A DNA stretch of 64,000 nucleotides from assembly GCF_000223215.1 (NCBI RefSeq), contig NC_017243.1, forward strand, positions 62,001-126,000, read 5' to 3'. Shown piece by piece: positions 25,141-33,813 of the stretch (positions are counted from its first letter, which is position 1; each line of letters starts with the position of its first letter). The stretch comes from Brachyspira intermedia PWS/A. GTDB lineage: Bacteria; Spirochaetota; Brachyspiria; Brachyspirales; Brachyspiraceae. Under the pieces are notes generated by a model. It saw nothing but the letters and a program-made list of their open reading frames with translations, made no database searches and had not been told where the DNA came from. Both the position numbers and the translations under genes were made by a program.

Positions 25141-25833
25141 TATACAAGGAACAGGAACTCCTATTCCTGTTTTTGTTACAAATATGGGACAGTTTTTTTC
25201 AAATGGAAATAATTCTAACACATTCAAAGCAGGTCAGTCATCTTCAAATATACCAAATATCAATAATGGAAAAATGACTTGGAAAAGTTTAGGAAAAACA
25301 GCAGGTGCAGGTGCTATGGGTGCTGCTGTTACTGCTATACCAATGGCTATAAGCGGATTTATGGCTGCTAATGATCCTTCACTTTCAAAAAAGAACAAAA
25401 TAAAATGAAAGGTGAGGCTGTTGGAGGAGCCGTTGGAAGTATTGCGGGTACAGCTATAGGAGCTAGTGCTGGAGCTGCTACTTCCGCTGCTATAGGTGCT
25501 GCTATAGGTTCAGTTGTTCCTGGACTCGGCACAGCTATAGGAGCTTTAGTAGGTGCTGGTGTTGGTATTGCTGGAGGATATTTAGGAAGCAAACTTGGCG
25601 GAAAAATTGGAGAAAGTTTGACTAAAGAAGATACTTTAGAAAAAACTATTACTGCTAATAATATACAAAATAACAATGCTCAGGTTGAAATGAAAGGGGC
25701 TGCTAATATTGGAGTAGATATAAAATTGACAGATGAAAGAACTTATTATAAAGCTACTCCATACAATAATAACATACCAAATATAAATATACAAACAGGA
25801 AATATTAATGAAATAAGGAATATGGCTTATTAA

Positions 25834-27146
25834 ATGGAAAATACTAGCAATTTGAAATATCCTAGCTCTTCATCTTGGAGAGAGGCTTATGAAATACAAA
25901 GCCTTGTAAAATATGAAGCTCCTAATATAGAAGCTGTTTATTTCTTATATGATAATATAAATATTTCAGGCGGACAGTCTTTAGATAATTCAAGTTATCC
26001 TAATTTTGGGTATTGGAGTAATACTTCAATTAATGAATCTGTTAATAAAATAAGAGTATCTGGTTTTTTAAGAGATGAAGAATATTTAAATAAAAAAATA
26101 GATTTAATAAATGCTTTTAAGATAAAAACAGATGATGAAAATCCAGCTTTTATTTTTTTACCTCTTTATCCTAGATTAAAAGTAACTTTAGAAAACTGGT
26201 CTATAGATGAAAAAGCGAATGAAAATGGTCAATGTAAAATAGAACTTAATTTTAATCTATGTGCTGAGACGAGTGTCCGCCTTTGGCGTAGAAAAAATGA
26301 TGAAAATTATAATTTTCTTAATATAGAAGATGCTAAAAACAATGTTCAGGAAATAGCTAATAAAAATCTTGAAAAGAAATTAGAGAATAATTTTAATTAT
26401 GATACTTTTTTATCAGGTATAAATAATGTATCAAGTAAACTCTCAAATGTTATTGGAATGATACAAGGAAAAGCAGATTATATTAATGATATGGCAAGGG
26501 CTATAAATACAATATCTTCTACAATCGCCCAAGGAATTAGAACTCCTTCAGTTTTCGCTGATGCTTTACAGAATGTTGTATCTTCAATAGTTAATGGAAT
26601 AATAGATATAAAACAGTCTGTAAATGAAACTGCTGAAAGCTCAAAATCATTCGCCGCAGGCGGACAGTCGTCAATTAACAGCATACTTCCAATAGAAAAT
26701 GCAAAAAATAATGAAAAAAAGTTTTACTTCAGTTTCTTAATTTTTATAATTATGATACTACAAAAGATACAATTTCTTTTAATGAAATGAATACTGCAAA
26801 AGAAAGTGATAATTTTATTAAAATAATTGCAGTTACTGCTGTTGCTAGTATTATAATTCAAATAGATGATAGTAAAGAAAAAATAAAAAATTATTTAGAA
26901 CTATATGACAAATTAAATGATTCTATAAATAAAGATGATTATGAACTTAATAATGCTTTAATAGACTTAAAAATATCTGTTATAGAAGAATTGAAAATAA
27001 AAGAATTAAAGAAATTAAGAAAAATTAAGTTCAATAAGAATATGACATTATTAAATGCAGAGCATTTTTTGAACTCATACAATTTGAGAGATTTTAATTT
27101 TATAGAAGATAGTTTTGTACTTCCTAAAGAAATATTTTATGTTTAA
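25834..27146 (+). pseudogene. Mu gpN-like DNA circularisation protein, frame break at an A7 run
   Basis: Opens with WREAYEIQSLVKYEAPNIEAVYFLYD, followed by PAFIFLPLYPRLKVTLENW: this matches the N-terminal domain of the DNA circularisation/gpN family. At GAA AAA AAG (A7, 26714-26720) the frame turns into a hydrophobic string ending at 26790; the -1 frame gives LQFLNFYNYDTTKDTISFNE and runs on to 27146. One added A restores ~437 residues. The site A AAA AAG is an exact -1 slippery heptamer. GC-rich in-frame repeats at 26268-26290 (TSVRLWRR) and 26650-26673 (FAAGGQSS). Confidence 0.78.
26660..26673 (+). repeat. 14-bp GC-rich repeat, in frame in gpN gene
   Basis: GCGGACAGTCGTCA, part of TTCGCCGCAGGCGGACAGTC. 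It differs in reading frame from the copy at 25127-25140. Confidence 0.7.
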
Positions 27147-27150
27147 GAAA

Positions 27151-27257
27151 AAGTGAGCCGAGCCAGCCCCACAGGGGCACAGACGTGTGAATAAGTTTAC
27201 TTATTCACTTCTTTGCCGAAGGCACGCAAAGCGAAGGCGAGGCAAACATAGCAAATA
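27151..27257 (+). promoter_or_regulatory. Tandem-GA leader element before gpP
   Basis: GT-GA-GCC-GA-GCC, GCCCC/GGGGC hairpin, GTGAATAAGT/ACTTATTCAC hairpin (27187-27208), GCCGAAGGCACGCAAAGCGAA, then GGC-GA-GGC-AA-AC and CATAGCAAATAGGAG. This copy carries a Shine-Dalgarno after the element, nine to ten bases before ATG 27272. Confidence 0.75.
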
Positions 27258-27271
27258 GGAGTATTATTAAA

Positions 27272-28291
27272 ATGCATATTAAAGTTTATGCTGGAAAAAA
27301 TAAGAGATTAATTAATTATAATTCAATTATTATAAAAAAGAGTATTGATGAAATATGTAATACTGCTGATATAGTATGTCCTTTAAGCGAATTAAAAAAA
27401 GTAGAAAAACATGACAGGATAATAATAAAGGCTCTTATGTGGAATAATGATGAGAGGAATGTAACAACTACTTTAGTTGATGACATTAGTGCTGTATTAA
27501 ATAATAATCAAAAGCAGATGACTATACATTCACGTTCTTATGCAAGAGATATAATAGATTCTACAGATTCAGGAAGAATTGAAGGCGGTACATTAGTAGA
27601 GGTAGTAAGAAAAATAGCACAAAAATATAATTCTAATATAGTAGTATCACATTACCCTACAAACAAAGATAATTCACCTCCTATAGCATCTTTTACATGG
27701 GAAAATGAAAGTGTTTGGCAGAAACTTCTTACTATAGCAGAAAATAATGGATATGCAATAGCTTCAAATCAACAGTCTGGTTTGTATGTTTGGGATAAAA
27801 AACAATATTTATCAAGTATCCCAAATCATAGTTTAAAAGAAAATTGGAATATAAAATCTGCAGTTTTGGATAAAAAAGGATATGAACAATTTAATTGTTA
27901 TAAGATAAAAGGAAATTATGGAGTTGGAGAAAAGTTTGATGATAAATGCGATACAAAAAGAGTGTTTACTCTATTTTTTACAGATGAAAATATATCTCAA
28001 CAAGAACTTTTAAATAGAGCTGAATCAGAATTAAAAAGAAGAAAATCAGATGAACTAAATATCAATGTGTATGGCTGGGGACTTCCTGAAAAAGAAATAG
28101 AAAAATTACAAATAAGAAATAAAAGTGAACAGGAAGTATTTTATGAACCTAATCAATTAATAAAAGTAAATATTCCTTCTTTTGGAATAGATAACTATAA
28201 AGTAATAAAAAGTGTTGAGCTTATTCTTAATAATGAAGAGTATTCATCTAATATAATTTTAGTAGACAAAGGAGCTAAAAATGAATATTAA
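27272..28291 (+). CDS. Mu gpP-like baseplate hub protein (gp44)
   Basis: A 339-residue protein with the domain order of late-control gpD/Mu gpP: IDEICNTADIVCPLSELKKV, MTIHSRSYARDIIDSTDSG, then WENESVWQKLLTIAENNGYAI, and a C-terminal beta domain. It forms the hub at the tube tip on which the spike sits. It overlaps the next gene by 11 bases. Confidence 0.87.
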   Translation: MHIKVYAGKNKRLINYNSIIIKKSIDEICNTADIVCPLSELKKVEKHDRIIIKALMWNNDERNVTTTLVDDISAVLNNNQKQMTIHSRSYARDIIDSTDSGRIEGGTLVEVVRKIAQKYNSNIVVSHYPTNKDNSPPIASFTWENESVWQKLLTIAENNGYAIASNQQSGLYVWDKKQYLSSIPNHSLKENWNIKSAVLDKKGYEQFNCYKIKGNYGVGEKFDDKCDTKRVFTLFFTDENISQQELLNRAESELKRRKSDELNINVYGWGLPEKEIEKLQIRNKSEQEVFYEPNQLIKVNIPSFGIDNYKVIKSVELILNNEEYSSNIILVDKGAKNEY

Positions 28292-28847
28292 TAATTTTAT
28301 TTCTTCTATATCTTCTAAAATAGCAAATATGATAACTATTTCAAAATTTATAAAAAGAAATAATGATGATACTATTCAAGTAAAATCTTCTTATGATAAA
28401 ACAATAGAAAAAAAAGAATTATTTCCTTATGGATTTATTGCAAAAGCTAAAGAAGGAGAAGTAATTATTTTATCTAAAGGCGGTAATTTTGACAGCTCTC
28501 AAATATTGCCTATTTTATCTAGTGATAAAGCTCCTGAAATTAAAGAAGGAGATACATGTATATATAATGAAAAAATATCAATAATTATAAATGAGGATAT
28601 GATAAAAATAGGAGGAGATGATTTCGGCGGACTTATAAAAATAGAAGAATTAAAAAAAGAATTGGAAAAAAATAATCAAATACTTAAAGCTATATTAAAT
28701 ATATGTCTTGGAGCTCCTATACCAGAAGCTGGAAATGGAGCAAACTCTGCTTTTCAGCTTGCTTTAAGTACTGCTTTAGCTGGAAAAACAATTGCTAATT
28801 TTGGTAATATAGAAAATACAAAAATAGTGCATGGAGCCAATAATTGA
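28281..28847 (+). CDS. Mu gp45-like baseplate spike
   Basis: A 188-residue protein with an OB-like N-terminal domain (YGFIAKAKEGEVIILSKGGNF) and a repetitive beta region (TCIYNEKISIIINEDMIKIGG), followed by a helical end. Mu gp45 is a trimeric membrane-piercing spike. It overlaps both neighbours, as is usual in baseplate operons. Confidence 0.85.
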   Translation: MNINNFISSISSKIANMITISKFIKRNNDDTIQVKSSYDKTIEKKELFPYGFIAKAKEGEVIILSKGGNFDSSQILPILSSDKAPEIKEGDTCIYNEKISIIINEDMIKIGGDDFGGLIKIEELKKELEKNNQILKAILNICLGAPIPEAGNGANSAFQLALSTALAGKTIANFGNIENTKIVHGANN

Positions 28848-29172
28848 AATGTTAGAAATAGATCTAAATAAATATAATAATATAGAATATCTTGTTTCTA
28901 TGAGCATCTATTCCAATAAAAATAAATGGTGGGCAGACAATTATTTTGGAAGCGATTTATTTGCCAAAAAAGATAAATTAAGCAAAGAAACTCAAAATGA
29001 AGTAAAAAGAATAATAACTGATTCTATTGAATGGATAGTTGAGGATGGACTTGCAAAAGATATAGAAGTTGATACTGAAATAGAAAATAAAAGCAGATTA
29101 AATTATTCTGTTTTAGTCAGAAAGCCTGATAATAATACAGAAATTATAAAAGGAGTATGGAATAATGAATGA
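28831..29172 (+). CDS. Mu gp46-like baseplate wedge protein
   Basis: A 113-residue gpW/gp25-like protein: IDLNKYNNIEYLVSMSIYSNKNKWWADNYFG, ITDSIEWIVEDGLAKDIEVD, ending with a TEIIKGVW strand. Mu gp46 is a wedge component. Overlaps gp45 and gp47. Confidence 0.85.
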   Translation: MEPIIEMLEIDLNKYNNIEYLVSMSIYSNKNKWWADNYFGSDLFAKKDKLSKETQNEVKRIITDSIEWIVEDGLAKDIEVDTEIENKSRLNYSVLVRKPDNNTEIIKGVWNNE

Positions 29173-30211
29173 ATCTTTAGAACAATTAAAAGCAAAAATA
29201 TTAAATCAATATTACAGTGAATTAAATCCGCTTGAAAATACTCCTAAATATAATTTAGTAAAAGTAATAGCAAATGTAGAAGCTGGTATTCAATATTCTC
29301 TTTTGGGTGATATAGAGTTTTTAAAAAAACAAATCTTTCCTGATACAGCAGAAAAGGATTTTTTAAGAGCTCATTGGGCTGATAGAGTACCGCCTCTATA
29401 TGCTGAGGTGGCAAGCGGAAGTATTTTAATAGAAGGAATACCAGGAGTTTCAATACCAGCAGGATGTGTTTTTTCATCAAATATTGGTAATACTTATTTT
29501 AATTCTAAATCATATATAATTGAAAATGATGGAAGTATTGAAATTGAAGTGCAGGCTCAAAATGCAGGAAGCAGCTATAATTTAAAAAAAGACTCAAAAT
29601 TATCTCTTACTTCTAACTTAATTTCTAATGTAAGCAGTGAAGCGGTGGTAAAAAAAGATATAGAAGGCGGTACAGATGGAGAAACTGATGAAAACTATTT
29701 ACTTAGGGTATTAAATTATGTAAAAAGCAGTTTAAATGGTAAATCAGGAGATTTTGCGGCTTGGGCTTTAAATGCTTCAAGTGAGGTATCTAAGGCTTGG
29801 GAGTTTAAAAACTTTAATATCTTTGGGGCTTTACTTATAGTAGTTCTTGGAGGTAATTCTGAAACAGGTTTCTATAAAATATCAAATATAGAAAGAATAC
29901 AAACATATATAGAAAATGTGGCTCCTCCAATTATTTTTACAGTAAAAGCACTTGATTTGATTTATATTAATTTAACTATAGATTTATTACCTCTTGAAGA
30001 TACTATGATAAATAGAAAATATTGTGAGAATACTATAAAAGAATATTTTTTAGAGAAAGCTAAACCTGATATGTTTATCAATACAAGTACATTAAGAGAT
30101 TTAATTGTAGATGGAGTTAGTATTTCTAATGCTTCAGTAACTATAGAAGATGGTGATAAATATATTAGTCAATTACAATTTCCAGTTTTAGGAAGTATAT
30201 TATGGGTTTAA
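29165..30211 (+). CDS. Mu gp47-like baseplate J protein
   Basis: A 348-residue baseplate J-like protein: FLRAHWADRVPPLYAEVASG, GVSIPAGCVFSSNIGNTYF, KDIEGGTDGETDENYLLRVL and KSGDFAAWALNASSEVSKAW are family landmarks. It builds the wedge ring of the contractile baseplate. It overlaps gp46 and gp48. Confidence 0.92.
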   Translation: MNESLEQLKAKILNQYYSELNPLENTPKYNLVKVIANVEAGIQYSLLGDIEFLKKQIFPDTAEKDFLRAHWADRVPPLYAEVASGSILIEGIPGVSIPAGCVFSSNIGNTYFNSKSYIIENDGSIEIEVQAQNAGSSYNLKKDSKLSLTSNLISNVSSEAVVKKDIEGGTDGETDENYLLRVLNYVKSSLNGKSGDFAAWALNASSEVSKAWEFKNFNIFGALLIVVLGGNSETGFYKISNIERIQTYIENVAPPIIFTVKALDLIYINLTIDLLPLEDTMINRKYCENTIKEYFLEKAKPDMFINTSTLRDLIVDGVSISNASVTIEDGDKYISQLQFPVLGSILWV

Positions 30212-31290
30212 TAGCATCAAAAGAACAATATTTTGAAGCAGTGAAAAGCCTTTACCCTGAAGGACTATTTTTTGAAAGACAGTTTGAAAATAAAGATTCT
30301 GATATATATAAACTTGTTAAAGTACAATCAGAAATGATTTATAATTTAAAAAAAGAGTTGAATAAACTTTGGCTTGAATCAAGACTTGAAACTTGTACAG
30401 AAGATACTATAGAAGATTATGAAAGAATATTATCTGGTATATTAAGACCAGATCTAACTTTAGAAGAAAGAAAAACTATTCTATTGATACAGAATAAAAA
30501 TAAATTAAATATAGATTCATTAAATACAATAATAAATAAATATTATTCAGCTAATATTATAAAAATAGATGAAAAAATTAAGCCTTCTGTTTTTGGTTTT
30601 AGCAGATTTGGTAATGATAGGATTTTTAATTATAGGGCTTTCTGTATAATAATGATTTATTTAACCATAGAAGATCCTTCTAAAAAACAAGAATTAGAAA
30701 AATTCTTAGACACTATATTTATGGCTAATAAAATTATTATATATAATTATATACTTCCTAGTATAGAAGAAATAACTGTTGATTATATTAATAAAATAAT
30801 AAAAAATTATATATCTGGATGTACTGTACAGAAAATAGAAAAAGATTTTGAACAAAGTTTATTCGCTCATAGTAAATTTGGAAGAACTAGAATATTTAAT
30901 TATATGCATTCAAATTCTATTATTATATATGTTACATTAGCAGGAAAAAGAAAACGAGCTTTATTTGAAGATATTTTCTATACAATATTTAGTATAAACA
31001 CAGATAAAACTATATTTTTTGTATATGTTATTCCAGCTGAAATAGATTTAAATGACTTAAACAAAAATATTGAAAAATATGATGCTCATATATTAAAATC
31101 TTTTAATTATTTTGAATCCAGTGAACTTGGAGATTTGAAAACTGGACAAATAAGGATATTAAATTATATAAATCATAGAACTATTATTTTTTATGTACAA
31201 TTAAATAACCAAAATCAAAAAGATAATTTTGAAAGCTATATTAGATCAATTTATCCAGAAAATATAGTATTTTTTGAATATATAAATTAA
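30202..31290 (+). CDS. Mu gp48-like tail protein with triplicated C-terminal domain
   Basis: The N-terminal ~130 residues fit Mu gp48/YmfQ (QYFEAVKSLYPEGLFFERQF, LETCTEDTIEDYERILSG). Family members are usually ~190 residues; this one is 362 because the C-terminal module appears three times: around residues 133-190 (FSRFGNDRIFNY ... IIIYNYILP), 215-280 (HSKFGRTRIFNY ... IFFVYVIP) and 298-362 (TGQIRILNY ... IVFFEYIN). Each repeat keeps R-I-x-N-Y and a closing F/Y-rich strand. The first copies probably pack against each other as a beta extension of the baseplate. Confidence 0.78.
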   Translation: MGLIASKEQYFEAVKSLYPEGLFFERQFENKDSDIYKLVKVQSEMIYNLKKELNKLWLESRLETCTEDTIEDYERILSGILRPDLTLEERKTILLIQNKNKLNIDSLNTIINKYYSANIIKIDEKIKPSVFGFSRFGNDRIFNYRAFCIIMIYLTIEDPSKKQELEKFLDTIFMANKIIIYNYILPSIEEITVDYINKIIKNYISGCTVQKIEKDFEQSLFAHSKFGRTRIFNYMHSNSIIIYVTLAGKRKRALFEDIFYTIFSINTDKTIFFVYVIPAEIDLNDLNKNIEKYDAHILKSFNYFESSELGDLKTGQIRILNYINHRTIIFYVQLNNQNQKDNFESYIRSIYPENIVFFEYIN

Positions 31291-31301
31291 GGAGTTAAAT
31301 T

Positions 31302-31979
31302 ATGTCAGGATTATATCCAGTAGATCAAGATATTAATATTTTTGGTGAAATAATAAAGTTTCCTTCTATGGGAAGCGATGGGAAGTTTACAAATGGAGAT
31401 TTTACAGACCCCAAAAAACCAGCTTCTTTTATTCCTGCCGAAACTATAAATCTTATAATAGATAATTTAAATAATTTAATAAAGTATTGTGGTTTAGAAC
31501 CTAATAATACAAGCGAAACACAATTAAAAGAAGCTATTGATAAATTAATTTTAAATAAATCATGTCCAATAGGATCAACATACATACAATTTGCTGAAGA
31601 TGATGGGACTTTTGATGCAAGCAAATCTCCAGAAAAACTTTTTGGAGGTACTTGGCAATTAAAATATAACACAGAAAGTGTGTTTTTTAGAACAGAAGGT
31701 TCATTATCGGAAGAAGGTCGTTCCAATGGTATACAGCAAGATGCTATGCAAAAATTAACAGGTACTATACACACTTATAATACTCAAAATCATAAGATAA
31801 TTATGGATGGTACTGGATGTTTTAGTATTGAATCAGGAGGAGGATATGGTTCAAATTCAGATACAGGCTTATTGCAAGTTTCGCAAGGTGTAAAATTTGA
31901 TAATTCTAAACGGGCTAGAACTTCTACTGAAAATAGAACTAAAAATAGGAAAATTAGAATATATAAAAGAATAGCTTAA
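31302..31979 (+). CDS. Tail fibre with collar-type C-terminus
   Basis: A 225-residue protein: N-terminal attachment part (SGLYPVDQDINIFGEIIKF), PIGSTYIQFAEDDGTF and LFGGTWQLKYNTESVFFRTEGS typical of phage tail collar domains, and a variable tip ending ENRTKNRKIRIYKRIA. From residue 133 the sequence is shared, in inverted orientation, with 32697-32998. The 31698-31729 segment is one arm of a 32-bp inverted repeat that would allow the receptor-binding tip to be swapped. Confidence 0.82.
   Translation: MSGLYPVDQDINIFGEIIKFPSMGSDGKFTNGDFTDPKKPASFIPAETINLIIDNLNNLIKYCGLEPNNTSETQLKEAIDKLILNKSCPIGSTYIQFAEDDGTFDASKSPEKLFGGTWQLKYNTESVFFRTEGSLSEEGRSNGIQQDAMQKLTGTIHTYNTQNHKIIMDGTGCFSIESGGGYGSNSDTGLLQVSQGVKFDNSKRARTSTENRTKNRKIRIYKRIA
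31698..31729 (+). repeat. Left arm of 32-bp inverted repeat in tail-fibre gene
   Basis: Matches the reverse complement of 32959-32990 at 31 of 32 bases; similarity stops sharply at the upstream end (TTTAGAACAGAA against CATTT). Inversion across the arms keeps the reading frame (both arms are read GSLSEE). Confidence 0.75.
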
Positions 31980-31999
31980 TTTTTATAGGAGTATTATAT

Positions 32000-32641
32000 A
32001 TGAATATAGTAATTTTTAACAATAATAAGATAAAAGAGATTATTTCTACTGATGAAAACACTGAAATAGCAATAAAGAAGCTAAAAAATCAAGGTTTTAT
32101 TGGTGATAATGATGAATATAAGGTCTTTGATAATGTTCAAAATATGGGAGTAAAAGATATTAGAGCTATTAAGAATGATGGTTCTGTAATGAGTATAGAA
32201 GAACAAATTGAAAATAAAATATTAGTTTTAGAAAAAGATGAAGAAATAAGAAACGGACAAATATATAAACTTGATAAAAATATACAAGAGGATTTAATTA
32301 AATTAATAGAATTAGGTATTGAAAAACTAGAGCCTACTCAAAAAATAGAAATATCTGAAGATGGTACAAAGTACATAATAGAAAAATCTATGGAAGAAAA
32401 ATTAAGAGAAAATCTTATAACTCAGGAAGAATATGATAATTATATAATTCAAATAAGGCAAATGCAATATCAAACTAATTTAGATGGAGCTAGAGCAGAA
32501 CTTTTAGACAGTGTTTTAAGTAATTTATCAAATCAAGGTCTTTTAACAGAAGAACAAAAAACACAATTAGATATGTTAAATAATAAAAGGATAGAAATAA
32601 AAGAATCAAATCCTAAATCTGATATTTTATTAAATGCCTAA
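32000..32641 (+). CDS. Tail-fibre partner protein (assembly chaperone candidate)
   Basis: A 213-residue, Lys/Glu/Ile-rich, mostly helical protein directly after the fibre gene with AGGAG before its ATG. That is the position of tail-fibre assembly proteins (Mu gpU), but I see no decisive motif. It starts NIVIFNNNKIKEIISTDENT and its C-terminal part (EKLRENLITQEEYDNYIIQI) is of a kind common in fibre-associated proteins. It lies entirely inside the segment bounded by the fibre inverted repeats. Confidence 0.5.
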   Translation: MNIVIFNNNKIKEIISTDENTEIAIKKLKNQGFIGDNDEYKVFDNVQNMGVKDIRAIKNDGSVMSIEEQIENKILVLEKDEEIRNGQIYKLDKNIQEDLIKLIELGIEKLEPTQKIEISEDGTKYIIEKSMEEKLRENLITQEEYDNYIIQIRQMQYQTNLDGARAELLDSVLSNLSNQGLLTEEQKTQLDMLNNKRIEIKESNPKSDILLNA

Positions 32642-32652
32642 TTTGGTATAAA

Positions 32653-32696
32653 AAAGCCCTATAAATTGATAATTTTATAATTTATAGGGCTTTATT
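32653..32696. terminator. Bidirectional terminator after the tail operon
   Basis: AAAGCCCTATAAATT (32653-32667) and AATTTATAGGGCTTT (32679-32693) form a 15-base-pair stem, followed by TATTTTAT on the plus strand and A/T on the other. It ends the rightward late operon and also shields the inverted cassette that ends at 32697. Confidence 0.8.
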
Positions 32697-33002
32697 TTAT
32701 GCAATTCTTTTATAAACACGTATTTTCCTATTTTTAGTTCTATTTTCAGATGCAGTTGTAACTACTTTAGAAGCATTAAAATTTATATTTATATGAGTTA
32801 ATATTCCATTATTTGCACCTGAAGGATTAAATCCAGAAGGAGGAGAAGTAAAATAAGAAAAAGAAAAAGGACTATTTTTCCAATTATTATGATTTCCATT
32901 ATTATTATGATATGAATCAAAGTTTCCTGTAATATTTCTAATAGCATCACCTTGAATGCCATTGGAACGACTTTCTTCCGATAATGAACCAAATGTTAAC
33001 AA
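32697..33002 (-). pseudogene. Silent, inverted alternative 3' end of the tail fibre
   Basis: On the minus strand a 101-codon frame begins abruptly in fibre sequence: GSLSEESRSNGIQGDAIRNI, a different tip (NNGNHNNWKNSPFSFSYF) and then ASENRTKNRKIRVYKRIA, nearly identical to the end of the active fibre. It has no ribosome-binding site or collar domain, so it is not a separate gene. Rather it is a replacement tip awaiting inversion. Confidence 0.75.
32959..32990 (-). repeat. Right arm of 32-bp inverted repeat in fibre cassette
   Basis: Reverse complement of 31698-31729 except one base. The arms are 1.2 kb apart and enclose the active tip, the fibre partner gene and the silent tip. Confidence 0.75.
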
Positions 33003-33068
33003 ATATCAATATATTAAAGAACTGCTTCTATACTAGCATAGCTTGATTGCAAGTCAAGGCAAAAACTG

Positions 33069-33739
33069 TTACTTATATTTTTTTGATTTTATAGTTTCTT
33101 CTATCTTAGTGTAAATAAGTACAACTAATGTTACAATTACAAAGTTAATTACTACCAAAGAAAATGATGCTGATATGGAAAATAATAGTTTAATATGACT
33201 ATTTTCAATCATTTTTGCTAAATCAAAAGTATAAATGGCAAAACTAAAACATACAACACTCAATATAAATGATAATATAGAACCAGTAAAATTTTTAATT
33301 GATATAGATTTTTTTCATTTAATTTATTATATTTTTCTATTTTTTGATTATCAATAAAATTGGAATTTAAATTTTCCAAATATTTTACTAATTCTTCAGC
33401 ATATTCTTCTTTTTTATCACTTGAAACATAAACATTATCAATTATGCCTTTTATTAATTCCTGACAAAAAATATTTATACTATATAAATCATTTTCATTT
33501 ACTTCGTATTTTCTTGATATTGAAGATATTATAGATAAAATTATTTCTTCTTTAGGCAAACCTTTTTCTGATATATATGGTTTTAATATTTCTATTATTT
33601 CATTATTAGCTTTTTTTACAGTTTCTATATATTTTAATTTCTGTCTACGCCTCAATATAATACTTGAACATAAATTTATTAAAATAGTTCCTATAATACT
33701 TGTAAAAACTCCAATAAAAATTGTACCTATAATTTCCAT
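33069..33739 (-). pseudogene. Membrane protein with helical cytoplasmic domain, frame break at an A7 run
   Basis: From the start at 33739: a membrane segment (MEIIGTIFIGVFTSIIGTIL), ~120 residues of charged helices (YIETVKKANNEIIEILKPYI ... SNFIDNQKIEKYNKLNEK), then at GAA AAA AAT (33309-33315) the frame is lost. One extra A joins it to two more membrane segments (ILSFILSVVCFSFAIYTF and LVVINFVIVTLVVLIYT) ending at 33069. Complete length would be ~223 residues. No family recognised. It lies just beyond the prophage tail genes and may be phage cargo or host. Confidence 0.55.
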
Positions 33740-33813
33740 AAATACTCCATTTATATAATGTTTGATTATAACTATTATTAGATATTATGCAATTAATTAT
33801 ATGAATATATTCG

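Larger units (their letters stand above)
23801..25833 (+). pseudogene. Tape measure protein, frame break near residue 530
   Basis: Opens SNITAGVLIKLKDQFSSGID and continues with long helical sequence (TINKMIAFEDRINKIGTVAK), typical of Mu-like tape measure proteins that set tail length. At an A6 run (25387-25392; A AAA AAG in frame) the frame leads to a stop overlapping ATG 25405, and the -1 frame continues as a Gly/Ala-rich membrane-active segment (GTAIGASAGAATSAAIGAAI) to 25833. With one extra A the whole is ~677 residues. The glycine-rich part is typical of tape measures. An in-frame GC-rich 19-mer lies at 23921-23939 (SAIGAYSAK) and another at 25127-25140. Confidence 0.78.

Noticed and set aside
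25368-25676. Minus-strand proline/alanine-rich frame
   Set aside because: It mirrors the Gly/Ala-rich codons of the tape measure protein.
33003-33068. Right end of the Mu-like prophage
   Set aside because: Plausible by position, but no TG/CA end or target duplication could be paired because the left end is outside the window.
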